Source: Epiperipatus broadwayi (taxonomy: Eukaryota > Onychophora > Udeonychophora > Euonychophora > Peripatidae). From it: a DNA stretch of 64,000 bases. Below the pieces are notes generated by a model. It was not told the origin of the DNA. It ran no database searches and was given only the letters and a program-made list of their open reading frames with translations. The position numbers and the translations under genes are program-made. Location of the stretch: positions 62,001 to 126,000 of the forward strand of contig JAQFVV010012967.1 in the NCBI GenBank assembly GCA_028023455.1, read 5' to 3'. Positions 25,258-36,589 of this stretch are shown here, piece after piece (the stretch's first letter is position 1; each line of letters starts with the position of its first letter).

Positions 25258-25570
25258 AACATTACCCTAGTTATTATTTAGGAATAGATGCCAAGCAGTG
25301 ATTGTAATGATGATGAAATAGAAAACATGTATGTAAAAATTGAAAACATAATTGAAAATCAGTATAAAAATAATTGTATAATGTTAATGAGGAATTAGAG
25401 TATTGTTGAAGAACAAAGAAGAAATGATAAAATTGTCTATTATGAATAAGAAATGAGAAAAGTAAAAATTGTTTTTAGTAATGAACACATGCTTTAAAAA
25501 TTATGAGCAGGAAATTTATTTATAAGAAAACTTTCAATGATAAAAATAAATTGTAATTAGATTATGTTTT
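25258..25570 (+). pseudogene. RTE-like LINE, endonuclease fragment (5' half of a split element)
   Basis: The plus strand reads ITLVII, then MPSSDCNDDEIENMYVKIEN and IIENQYKNNCIMLM, matching the IxVYAPTSDxxDDExExFYxxL and GDFNA part of an apurinic-type endonuclease, with stops interspersed. Further pieces (VYYE, FSNEHML) resemble the GLGERNxRG...LxxxNTxF segment that follows. The fragment ends near 25570, just before the minus-strand RTE begins. The rest of an equivalent plus-strand element resumes near 28.9 kb, which suggests a single LINE split by an insertion. Confidence 0.55.
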
Positions 25571-25617
25571 CATTCAAAATACTATTGAAAAACACTTTGC
25601 ATGTGGAGCTGATATTT

Positions 25618-27035
25618 AGTAATAATAAAATTTACTTATTATTATTTTCAGTTTTTAGTGAATCCACTGCAGGAAGAATGCCTTTTCAAGTTTAACCCAG
25701 TTTCACTGATTCATAGCTTCTCTTTTTCACATCGTAACCAACAAATTTCCTAATTTTATTTATTTCACATATGATCACTTTCTAGATCTTTTACAATTTA
25801 TTGGAATTGAGCTTAAGACTTCAATTATTTATATGATATCAACTTTTCTAGCAATATATCCAATCCAGTTCTATTTCAGTATCTTAATTCTTTCTATGAT
25901 ATAATAAACTGTTCTCAAATCCAGATATTTGGCTTTGGATCCCTTCTTGTTACTCTCAACATGCATTTTCTATACTTCATTGAATAGTTTGAAGTTTTTG
26001 TATTTACCTTTTGTTAAATGTACTAGTCTCAATTTCATAAGTTAAAAACTGGTAAAACATATCCACTAAAAAACTTCCTTTTCAAGTACAAAGGCATATT
26101 TTCTTATAATATTAAATTATTTCTACCAAAAGTATTTCTTGCAATTAATTCAATGATTAATTTCAGCCATTATATTTCCATATGTTTTATTAATTTACTT
26201 AAAGTATTTGTAATTGACAACTTTTTCTAATTCATAATTACCTACCTTTTTTTTCTTCTATGAAAATCCATTGTACATTACTTTAGTCTTGCTAATTATT
26301 ATCTTTAGCCCTATTTTTTTTACTCTTTGCAATATTTTCTTGAATCTCTGAATTACTATTTACAAAAATAACCACAAAAATCTAGATGATTTATATAATT
26401 TAGTATTCATTTTTACTTTTTTAGAATCCACAAAATACTTTTTAAAACTGCTATAAAGTTATACAAGTATGGAATCAATTTATAGTACACTTTGATCAAT
26501 GTTAATTTTTTTAATGTCATTATGTAATTTAGATACTGCTGTTATATTGTGATAAATATTTTTCAGAATATAACATGAACCTGTATCTCTATCATGATGG
26601 GTGAAAGCTTTAATGACTGTGGAAATTATTAGAGAATGAAATACCTTTTCACAATCTAAAATTCCATAGCATAATGGCAACTCATATTTTTTAGTTTTTT
26701 GTATAACTTCTCTCAATATTGTGATTGACTGTGTGAATTATTTCTAAATCCAGCTTGATCTTTTCGATTGTTTTGAATCTAAAGTTTACTGTAGATAAGC
26801 TATAGTTGTTTTGGTAAAGATTTTGTATAGAACTGGTTTTCTTTGCCATCTTAAATATTAATATTACTACTGCATTCTTCAAATCATTTACTACATTTTT
26901 ATCATGTAGACATTGTACACAGTTTGCCATCAATTTTTTTATTTCTTCACTTGCTTCATTTAAAATATCAATAATAATCCTATTATTTTTTGGAGCTTTT
27001 TTCTTTTTCATAGGTTTAATTGCATGTTTCATCTC
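25618..27035 (-). pseudogene. RTE-like LINE reverse transcriptase and C-terminus, decayed
   Basis: Read down the minus strand, 27032-26691 gives IKPMKKKKAPKNN...IIIDIL, KKLMANCVQCL, NAVVILIFK and IIHTVNHNIE (fingers, and the RT block usually reading KNGKAPGxDxI and WKxAxIxxIxK). 26716-26480 gives ELPLCYGILDCEKVFHSL (catalytic palm block A; family DYEKAFDS) and YHNITAVSKL. Between 26330 and 25665 lie GLKIIISKTKVMYNGFS, GYVLPVLTYEIETSTF, WIGYIARK, a Lys/Arg-rich patch and a terminal QQWIH-like block, the normal RTE C-terminal order. An AATAATAATAAG-like tail at about 25630 fits RTE 3' tails. Many stops are present. The 5' part may continue to about 28.1 kb but is unreadable. Confidence 0.7.
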
Positions 27036-28480
27036 TTAAATTTAAGATGCTTGGCAATTTGTAAGATGTCTTGCTTGTAATAATCCCTTGGTTTTATTGT
27101 TCCTTTCTCTTATATAATTTTTAATAGAATTCTTCTACACATTTTGTGATATAATTCCTATATTTAATAATAATTCCATTTTTTATTATTAATTAAAAAA
27201 AATTATTTCAAAACAATTGTTATTTTACTTTTTTGAAATTTTTATTCTGTTTTATAGCTTTTCTAGTCAATTTTCGTTGTTTATTATATATATTATTATA
27301 ACCTCTTTTTTATATCATTGTACAGAACTCTAGATGTTCAATTCTTTTTAATGTAACATTTTTAAACTGCTTTTTTTTTTTTCAAATATTGTCATCTCAT
27401 TTGAAAATTACTGATGATTTATTACTTCTTTGTGTCTGTTATTTTATTACAGTGTTAGTGGAGTGTTCACAATCTTCTTTTTCATCTTAAGTTTAAATAT
27501 TTTCAAAAACTATCAAAGTTTTAAAACTATTACCAACTTTTGATTCAATGGAATGGGTTTCTAGGTTCAGAATATCACTGTTAATACATGCCATTTTTAA
27601 TAGTTTTTGTCTCCCTAGTTTTGCATTTTCTCCACATCTTAATCTCACAAATTTTAAACTGTTGTTTAGTCTGATCAAAAGCTTTTTGTATATCTGTGTA
27701 AGAATCCTCTACTTCTTCATCCCAATGAGAAATTGTTGGGCATAAGTCTGAATTAGCTGTGTTTGATATTTTCCATTAAGTTGAATAATTAATCTTGCCA
27801 TTCACCTGTTATATGATCAATCTCATAGAATTCTGCTTCACTTTTATGCCTTTGTAGTTGAATATATGTCCATTTTTAAAATCAATTCTCTGTATGTTTT
27901 TTGCTTTTCACAAAGTCTAATAATATCCCATTTTATATTATACAATTCTTTTATTTTATGTAATTTTTCTTTACTCAAAAGTGATCTGCAGTTGTAGGTA
28001 GTTAAATAAAAGTTGATCATCTGTTGGCAGTTTAAGTTTCTATCAGGAGATTTTTAACACTTTCTGTTTTTCTTCATAAATTGCTGTCTTGGCTGACATC
28101 TTTACAAACTCCTGGGAATAAGGTCCATAGTTTAGTTTTGTTTGTCATGATTGTAAATATTATTAAAAAATCATCCACACAATTATTCATCCTTCTTTCA
28201 AAAACTCAGTTGATATTTCAGTTAAGAATTATCAGTCATCTGATAAGAAAGATCATGATGTTTATTGGTTTTAAACTCAGTAGTAAAAGGTCAATCATAT
28301 AAATTCATCAAACTGACTGATGCATGTTGATGAGCATCCCCTCAGTATATCAGTAATGACATAGTAATAACAGCTGCAGTGACAAAAAGGTTTAGAGTGG
28401 AAATTAGAAATTTGTCCTGCCTAGTTCATTTAATAAAAGTCTCCTTTTAGATAACATTAAGTTCCTTTTGCAGCTATTTA
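27036..28480. other. Probable decayed 5' part of the minus-strand RTE
   Basis: No endonuclease motif is legible on either strand. The position implies the 5' region of the minus-strand RTE, and the right boundary of the nested insertion should fall here. Open frames at 27493-27745 and 28081-28302 show no family resemblance. Confidence 0.35.
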
Positions 28481-28889
28481 TATTAACTTATAAAGAATAA
28501 AAAGATGGGCAATTAATAAACTAAAAGGAAATACTAAATAAAATGTTCTATACTTGGATAAGAAAAGGTGTAACTAATACTGATATAATTAATAAATTTA
28601 AATAAAAGAAAAATTTCAAAGGTGCTGCAGTAGAGATAGTGAATTATAAATAAATGAAAAGCTTAAAATGTTATGATGAATAAAATTATTAATATGAAAA
28701 CTATGTATGACACAAATAAGTATAGACAACCTAATAATTAATTTAGACATAAAACAGTTATAGTCAACATAGAATGTTTAGTAAGAGAAAGTAATGAAAT
28801 AAAGAAATTTCAAAGAACTGATAACTTCTATTTAAATTATAATAAAATAAAACAGTTTGAATGATAAAAACAGGGTTGCAAAGATAAAA

Positions 28890-29740
28890 TAGTGATTAAG
28901 AATAAAAATGGCAAAAAAAATACTTCCACTAAAAAGATGGAAATAATAAGCCTTTATTTCTATTAATTGAAAAAGAAAAGCATGAAGCCGAATTAGTTTG
29001 TGCAATAATATATATATTAACTGAAATGAAAACTGGAAAAACACAGAGAATTAATGAGATTCTAATTAATTATTTATGGCTATAAGAGAAAAGTTTTTGA
29101 GATGATTATTTAGCATATGTAATATAATTTATTATTCAGGAAAATGGTAAGTAATTATAATTTCTTTACAAAAAATATATAGAAGAATTTTAGAACAAAA
29201 TTTATATGCTGTTAAAGCAGTATTATTAGTTTTCAAAAAATGGATTTTAAATAGACTGGATATGTTCTTATTTGAAATGTAGTTTGGTTTTAGGAAAAAT
29301 AATGTGATAATAAATGCAATTGGAATAATGAAAGCCATTTAAAAAGTTATATAGAGAAAGAGAAGAGTGTGTATGTTTGGTTATTAATTTTAAAAGACAT
29401 TTGATAGAATAAATACTATTATTTTGTTGTGTATATTGAAAATGTAAAATATAAATTAAATAACATTTATTGACAAGTGCATACAAGTGTTGTTGAAATA
29501 AAAACAATTATTAAAACTAAATCAATGGAACCTCATAGAAACCATATAAAATTACAAATTATCACTGAAAAACAAGAAATAGTAGGGGAGATTAGTACTT
29601 TTAGATATTTAGCAAGTTGGATAACTGATGATGAAAGATGGATAATTAAGAAAAATGAGAAGAAAAAAATTAAGATTTTAGAGATGTGGATTGGAAGGGA
29701 ATGGGAAGGATACATTAGAAAGATGAAATCTGAAATGTAA
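28890..29740 (+). pseudogene. RTE-like LINE, reverse transcriptase fragment (3' half of a split element)
   Basis: Near 28890 the plus strand reads IKNKNGKKN, the linker that precedes RT domains. At 29270-29410 it reads FGFRKNN, a helical stretch and KTFDRIN, corresponding to QFGFRKxxGTRDAI...VDFEKAFDRV. The open frame from 29477 to 29737 carries KTKSMEPHRN, EIVGEISTFRYLASWITDDE and an Arg/Lys-rich end, matching KTKVMxxxR and the FxYLGSxITxDGR thumb block. The catalytic FADD box is not readable. Stops occur throughout. It is collinear with the endonuclease piece at 25258-25570. Confidence 0.6.
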
Positions 29741-29759
29741 AATTGTTGTAAAGAATAAA

Positions 29760-30046
29760 TGCAAAAAAAAAAAAAAAAATTAAGATGTACTGAAAGAGAT
29801 TTTAAAAAATATGAGGAGAAGAAAAAATGTTAATTGATTATTTTTATCTTAAAGAAACACAATGGAAGGCGTGATCTATTTCTGCATATGTTATGTTTTT
29901 GGCTAATAACTCATGATGATGATTGACAACACTAAGATGCTCCTCTTTAAAATAAAGATTTATTGTTTATTAATAACAATAAAACATGAATTGAATTTTT
30001 GGTTTACAAAAATTAATGTCCAAAATGATGCATAATTTAATAATGC
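29760..30046. other. A/T-rich spacer
   Basis: A poly-A stretch at 29763-29780 may be the tail of the LINE ending near 29740. Nothing else was recognised. Confidence 0.5.
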
Positions 30047-30054
30047 TTCATACA

Positions 30055-30633
30055 TAGGGTGACCAGGCATCCCGATTTTTCAGGATTTGTCCCTATTTTT
30101 GATTAGGTGTCCCCAAAATGTCTTTTTGGATGTCCCAATTTTCAAATACTCATAATTATTATTTGTCTTACATAAATAATTTATTGCAAAAATGATAGTT
30201 AGTTGGCCCTCTCTGTCCATTTCAGTCTCTCCAGTTGTATTATAAAAATTTCAGACAAATTCTCTCACCAAAACAAAGATTGCTATTATGTTATATGGCT
30301 GGGTTCTCAAGCTATATGCATTCTCACATCCAACCTCGCCTTGGAGCATGCACAGTTGAATTTTTGTAGACTAAAATTTAAACTGCGCTTTCACCTGCTT
30401 TGATTGATAGTGTAGTTTTACTAGCTCTTTGTTGATACTAATTTTTTATAGTGATAAAATAGGAATATTAATAACCCTAAACAATAGACAACATTCCAAA
30501 GAGGAAGTGTACTGACAATGATGAATATACACAGAAATGGAGTTTTATAAATAAAAAAAAGGATGCAATGCCATACATAAAAATTACTGGTCATTATGTC
30601 CCAATTTTTGATTAACTAGTCTGGGTCACCCTA
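30055..30633 (+). mobile_element. Non-autonomous hAT element, 579 bp, with perfect 8 bp TSD
   Basis: The left end is TAGGGTGACCAGGCATCCCG; the right end on the minus strand is TAGGGTGACCCAGACTAGTT. Both are flanked by the same octamer, TTCATACA (30047-30054 and 30634-30641), the 8 bp target-site duplication diagnostic of hAT insertions. The subterminal region repeats TGTCCC/GTCCCAATTTT motifs, as in a large animal hAT family. The internal open frame at 30203-30403 is unlikely to be a gene. At 30494-30575 the plus strand reads PKRKCTDNDEYTQKWSF, the start of the transposase in that family. This copy is therefore an internal-deletion derivative that kept only the transposase N-terminus. Confidence 0.85.
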
Positions 30634-30641
30634 TTCATACA

Positions 30642-32150
30642 TATAAAGAAGTTGACATATTATTGTTTATCCTGAATATTTGAGCTCAATAAGCCACACA
30701 TATATTTACCAACCTTATTATTTTATTAATATAATAAAATTAATTAACTGTCAATCTGCATGAAAAAATTGAAATGTTAATTGTTGTGCATTGTATTAAA
30801 ATTCTTTAAGATATTGTTTGTTAAATGCATAAATGCAATCAAGTGATATATGTATTTATAATCATTGGTTTTAGATCCTTCTTGACACACAAAACAATCA
30901 AAGCACTTTATAAAAAAATATTTTATTATATATGAAATTTTTTATTAATAAAGATTATTTTTTAAAAAGTATCTTACTTCAGTTTACATTTTTATGAATA
31001 GCATTAATTTTCTAGACATATATTGCTGCATGTATGTGCAAAAATTCAAAACTTCTTACTAAAGAAGCAGCATAAGCAGAAATTATTTTTATGCTTGCAT
31101 TTGTTGGCTACTATTATCATCTAGTGTTTTATGATTACTTATTTTTACAATAGATTAATATAATATCTTATTGCTTTTATTACAATAGTTACAATTTTTA
31201 TAGTACTTTAAAATAAATCTTATTTTTGCTAAAAAATAAAAATAGAATTCTTGGAATGGAATGAAAATATAAATGAATTAAATAAGATTGTGAGAGATAT
31301 TTTACTTTATATTTTGAAAAGGTCTGTGAGATTTATTTTAAGTTTCAATAACCAAGACTCAGAGATATTTTAAAGGCTAGGATCTTAACTTTTGACATTT
31401 CTATGTGACTTCACATTTACACATTCCAAAAGTCATGAATCCAAATATTACGAGTTTTTATCAAATTAGATATGGAATAGATATATCTATATTAATCATT
31501 AGCTATAGACTCTACATCTCAAAGTCTATGCATCATAACTCAGCTCTGTCATTTCCAATCCTAATATTTTGTAATTACTCTTAAACAATAAACTATTTTA
31601 TTAATAATGGATTATTTAAAAATGTAATAATGATCATATGAGAGACTTTTTGCAGAAAACAGCTTTGCTTTAGGTAACAAGTAGAATGTACTGGCCTATC
31701 AAAAATAAAAAGCAAAAATTCAGAATAAATCATATATATTATGCTTTCTCACATAATTAATTTTTGTAAAGATTTGTGACAAAAGTTAAAAAAGAATCCG
31801 GCTTTATGTCTGTTGATAAAGAAACCTTCCTTGCCATAGTTTGCTAGGAAAATGGAATACTCTTTTTTTTTCTGATCATTAAACATATTTGTGGAAATAG
31901 CAATAATCTTATTTCCACCTTAGTTGAATCAGACAAGCAAAATAAAATTTGATGATAATGATATATCAGTAATTGCTAGGAAATAATAGACTTTATTAAT
32001 TACAATTAATAAACATCTGTCAACTTCTGAACATTTCTCCATAATGAATAAGTTGTTAATGATTGCTTCTAACATAAGAAGCATGAATTAAACTTCTAAA
32101 ACTAAACAATAGAATTTTTATTTAAATAATTCTACTAGCTGATATTAATT
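30642..32150. other. A/T-rich filler, nothing recognised
   Basis: No repeat end, RNA gene or coding block was seen on either strand. Confidence 0.55.
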
Positions 32151-32155
32151 GTTAA

Positions 32156-32315
32156 ACAGTCGCAAACTCTTCATTCAATGGTGACACGCAGTTCAAGCCT
32201 TAGTAATCAATGGATGTAAGATGGTTTCTGCATAAATTCCCTATCTAGTGCCTACTCATCCAATATCTCCAGACTAGTTTCTAGTTTATAGCTTTCCTCA
32301 GTGCAGAACCTTGGA
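32156..32315 (+). repeat. Repeat family R2, left arm of an inverted pair
   Basis: This arm contains AATCAATGGATGTAAG, AAATTCCCTATCTAGTGCC, CATCCAATATCTCCAGACTA and CTAGTTTCTAGTTTATAGC, and ends CTTTCCTCAGTGCAGAACC. The matching reverse complement lies at 32590-32756. The terminal CCTCAGTGCAGAACC aligns with the hammerhead core at 63.83-63.87 kb if an internal stretch of roughly 13 bases is missing. It may be a degenerate copy of the same ribozyme-bearing repeat. Confidence 0.65.
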
Positions 32316-32589
32316 CATGTAAGTACAAGAACTGATGATTATGTGATGTTTTAGTGCTTTTATATCAATCCTTCCCATGGGATGATGATGACTATGAGTT
32401 TAAAAACCAGACATCAGAATATATGATTACTGAAAGGTATTTAGATTTATATGACTATACATGTGAATGAGTTTAGATTGAAAACATTTTGTTTTTATCT
32501 TGGACCCATAGATTTATAGTTAACTAAATAGATAAAAGATGGCTGCTATAGGATTGCATTAGGTACTAAGATCTAGCTGAAGTGCACTC

Positions 32590-32756
32590 AGATTCAAGGC
32601 TCATCACTGGTGAAAGCCATAAGCCAGAAACTAGTCTAGGAATATTGGATGAATAAAGACTAGATAGGGATTTTATGTACAAACTTTCTTGCTTACATCG
32701 ATTGCTAGACTTGCACTGGGTGGCACTAATTTATGGGTGGTTTGCTTCTGATTTCA
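32590..32756 (-). repeat. Repeat family R2, right arm of an inverted pair
   Basis: On the minus strand it reads AGTGCAAGTCTAGCAATCGATGTAAG, AAATCCCTATCTAGTC, CCTAGACTAGTTTCTGGC and TTTCACCAGTGATGAGCC. This parallels the left arm and also the segment next to the hammerhead core at the right edge of the window (GCTAGACTAGTTCTAG then CACTGATGA). The arms point their ribozyme-like ends inward with about 270 bp between them. Confidence 0.65.
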
Positions 32757-32759
32757 CAG

Positions 32760-33480
32760 CTTATGTAAGCATAGAAATTGGTAATCATGTGATTAATAAT
32801 TGTTTTGAAAAAAATATCATTTCTTACTTAATTAAATGTTTGCTCTACATTTGAGTTTTTTTGCACATAGAAATGCATAACTCATATACATTTTGTTTTA
32901 ATGAGATGTACTATTATTGTTATCTGCTGTTTATTTTGTTATATAAATGTACAGTTGACCCTTTATGGATATCACAGTTTTTGAGAAGTTGATTTAGTCA
33001 TCATCTCCAAATTTCTAAATATTAAGTCCATCAAGATTATCAATCATATATTACTTTTCGTCTCGGTTAAATTTCTACTTATATTTATCTTCAGGTTTCT
33101 TACCTCATATTTTATGTGTGCATGCATGCAAATAGATTAGAACCTAATGTTAAAATTAACTACTATTAAGGTTTTTATTAAATATGATAATTTATTATAT
33201 TAAGAGATTTAAAAAATGTAATATTCTTATAATTCATTCTTCAATTAATGTAGCGGGTTTTTTTTTTGTATGTGTTTAGATATTTTTAATATATAAATAA
33301 GCATGCATTTATGCTCGTAAATCCAGACATACACCCATATAATACAGTATTGTTTATATATATGACAAGTTTTAATATTAAGTAATGCTTATGTTCAAAG
33401 CTCTTAGTGTCATTTTTACTTAACTAGGAACCTTCTAGTAAAAATGGTTATTTCTTTTTTTAAGTTGATAGTCCCTTATT
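32760..33480. other. A/T-rich filler
   Basis: Nothing recognised; no element ends or coding blocks. Confidence 0.5.
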
Positions 33481-33489
33481 CAGAAGAAA

Positions 33490-33980
33490 GAGAAATGAAA
33501 ACCCTTTAAATTTAACATAGTCCTTTTTATTGACCTTGACCTCTTTGACCCACAATAGATAAAGATGGAAGGCTGCTGGATGAAGGAGATTGAAGGTTGC
33601 AGGGGAGAGGGGTAGAAAGGCTACAGGAGAGCTCTATAAAACCACAAAGACCAATCATTAGTATGAGTCAGCAGTAGCTGTCCTAGGCAAAATTGACCCT
33701 ACTGAAATATCCTCACGAATAAAGTGCAGATATTGCAGTGGTATTTGTATTTTTTTAATAGATTGCCTCTTTGATTTGGAATGTCCGCTTGAATAATGGA
33801 AATCTAGTAGCTCTGCTGAAAAAAAAAATAATAATAAGAGATTTGCATTGTCCAGAAGCCTAGCAAAATATAGTCTAATCTTTCATTAAAAATGCAACAA
33901 AGCGTGCTTAGAGACTGTCCATGTCCAATTAAAACAGGTGATTCATGCGGTCAGCAGACCAGATTCAATCTGCAGCATTC
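33490..33980. other. Compositionally distinct unexplained segment
   Basis: It is purine-rich and G/C-richer than its neighbours (for example AGGGGAGAGGGGTAGAAAGG near 33602). A CTATAAAACC at about 33635 looks like a TATA box, and GGTCAGCAGACCAG near 33950 is a short palindrome. There is no open frame of note. It could be a retroelement LTR, a host promoter or an old repeat; nothing distinguishes these by eye. Confidence 0.3.
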
Positions 33981-34474
33981 AGGTTTTTTTTTAAATAAAA
34001 AAAAAAACACATAGCACGAAATACTTTTTTATTATCAAAATGAAACAAAAGAATTTAGCTACTAACCCTGATATATATTCGTTTTTTGTTTTTTTAAAAA
34101 TAAGAAAAATTTTATTATTTTTTTTACTATTGTAAAAAACATTTATAACTTGTATACAATTTAAATTCTTTTTAAAAAGTTATGTATGTATATATTGTGT
34201 TGGCAGATTCAGCGTTAATAAGATTAACCATATTAACACTATAGAAAATAATAAAAGTTGCATCTTTTAAAAAAGCTTCTAAAATAAGCTATACTATAGA
34301 TTAAAAAAAATATATTATACAGATATGAAAATATATTTACATTTTAAAAGTTGCCTATAATATAGATTTATATGCACCTATTTATATATGCAAATAAATA
34401 CAAATTTAGGAAAACACAGGGAAAGTGTAATTTTTTATAATATTAGTATTTATCATATTGAAAAAATACTTTTA

Positions 34475-34486
34475 CCCCCCCCCCCC
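34475..34486. repeat. Poly-C run of 12
   Basis: Twelve consecutive C residues, unusual in a region this rich in A/T. No associated element is recognised. Confidence 0.95.
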
Positions 34487-34489
34487 AAT

Positions 34490-35630
34490 CCCGCCATCCA
34501 TTTTATTAACAATTTTATTTCTAGCTATTTCTGTCTTATTTTATTTTTGTTCTAGTACATCAAATTGTAATGAATATTTTTCTTTCTTCTTTATTTTGTT
34601 GTAGCGATTGAATCAAAATCATAATGTCAGAATTTTTTAAAATAAATCCCATCACTTTGTTCTGAATTGCCAAGCAGCTGTCTGTTGACCAATAGTAAAC
34701 TCTTGCGTTTTTCCATGCGAGGCTATAATCTAAATGTCATTCAGGTCAGCCAATTGGATGAATCTAAAACTGGAGACTCTTTTCTTTCTTTCTATTTTAT
34801 TTTAAAAAAGGCTTTATGTCTTGTAATAAATATTATAGGCTATTTTTTTTCCTGCGCATCCGTTTGTGCATGTTTAAATTTAATACGCGCTACTTAGTAT
34901 TCCTGTATTTTTATTAAAAAATAAACTGAGAATGTATTTTGAAAAATATGTACGGACACATACATTCATGCAGACATCTCAAGAAGTTTTTCCATTATTA
35001 TTAAAAAAAAATAATAGGAAACAAATTAGTATTGATAAAACAATTTGAAAATACTAAATCCTTTCACAATCCGGCTTATTTGGTCATGTAGATTATACGC
35101 GCGCGTTTGCGTCTGGCGTCACTAATTACGTATTATTTTTTATATACTTTTATTTAGTAACATCCAAAATTATTTAATTGATTATTTTCAAATTTGAATG
35201 TGTAAAATATTCAGATTTATGCAGTGCCGTCTTATTTTTCAATTCATTATCATTATTTAATATTCTAAATTATTTTTCCAAAGTGATAACCTTTTAACTG
35301 AGTTTTCGCGCAAAATTAATTGGAGTAACTGGAAATTAATGCCGCTTTTTATTAAAATAATTTATTTGATATATAAAATGATAGCATTCTTAATCTGTTC
35401 ACTTATCTGAAGCATAATCGTAATGCGAGTAATGTTCTTTCTAAAAACATTATTTAAAAACTATTCTCAAACATAAGAAAATTCATTATTAAAGGTATCA
35501 AATTCTCTTTTAAGTGATATTATAGGAAATCTTATATAGAAAATTAAGCAAGTAGTAACTTCACTTTAGAAATTGATTTTAATTTTTGTTTTAAAATGAA
35601 GACTATTTGTATATCAATGGCTATAATAAT
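34490..35630. other. Filler with a small CpG-bearing patch
   Basis: TACGCGCGCGTTTGCG at about 35095 and a few nearby CpGs stand out. The open frame at 34667-34897 does not resemble a known protein and has no supporting splice or promoter evidence. Confidence 0.4.
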
Positions 35631-35639
35631 AATAATGGT

Positions 35640-36345
35640 TTAGCTGCTTGAGAGTTCACATCACATTCGCGCACTGAAAATGATATATTGAGTTTTAATC
35701 CAGTAACATTTAGTTCTCGAATCTGTCACTGTATCATTTTTCCAAAACACACAGGTATTAGGTTAATGAATGTACTTGTAGTAAAGAAGTAATCTAATGA
35801 TTTTATTACTTAAAAGTTTATAAGAAGTTTGAGCACAGGAAATAATACAACTGGATGTGATTTGTAGATTTTAAACTGCTTAGTCTTACTCTATTAATGC
35901 AAGAAACCAAATAAGGCAATAATATCTTTAAAATAATTAGACCTAAGAGATCGCCCATATATTGAACTGGAGGGGAGTTGGGGTGAAAAAACTAGCTAGA
36001 AATAATACAGCCAATAAAAAAAGGGTTTTCAATCTATCTTACATAAAGATCTGCATTTATCATATATAATATAGCTCCAGAAAGGAGTTTGCTGATATTT
36101 TCAAAAAGACCCATTGGGATTGATGAGAACAAATTCCTAGTATCCACTATATACATTCTTGTCATTGCAGCTTTTATTACTATATGATTATTCACAGAAT
36201 AGATGAATATAGATTAACTGTTTGCCAATCCACATGAGCCAACATGGTGAGTTTGTTAGCTTTTTATCTATGAGTTTAATGCAAGAAACACTATTAACTT
36301 TTTTTTTTTAGTTGCTTGAGAGTTCTAAACTGAAATATCAACTGA
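35640..36345. repeat. Scattered partial copies of repeat family R3
   Basis: GCTGCTTGAGAGTTCACATC (about 35642), TATAAGAAGTTTGAGCACAG (about 35820) and GTTGCTTGAGAGTTCTAAAC (about 36312) are variants of the unit that is better preserved in the hairpin at 36409-36582. Sequence between the pieces is A/T filler. Confidence 0.5.
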
Positions 36346-36408
36346 GTTTTCTTAAAAGCAGGTGATTTGAAGTGTGAATGACTTTAGAATAAATAATTGA
36401 ATAGATTT

Positions 36409-36582
36409 GTTGCTTGGGGATTTCATAAAAAGTTTGAGCACCAGAAATGCCAAACTTGGCGTGCTTATGTTCTTTATGGTTTGGTGCAGTGGACGAGTCT
36501 AGGATTATGGAGTGTAAGATCCAGAATTGAGTTTAGTTCTGGCATTTTTGGTGCTTAAACTATTTATGAACTCCCCAGCAAT
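36409..36582. repeat. Hairpin of repeat family R3 with tRNA-like centre
   Basis: The left arm 36409-36455 reads TGCTTGGGGATTTCATAAAA then AGTTTGAGCACCAGAAATGCC. The right arm 36531-36582 returns GGCATTTTTGGTGCTTAAAC and TTTATGAACTCCCCAGCAA. The centre has TTTGGTGCAGTGGACGAGTC (about 36479-36498), a good box A, and a weak box B near 36530. The right half may therefore be a tRNA-derived SINE, with the left arm an inverted partial copy. A shortened relative, GCCATGCAGTGGACCTGAAC, is at about 37238. Confidence 0.65.
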
Positions 36583-36589
36583 AAAGCTA

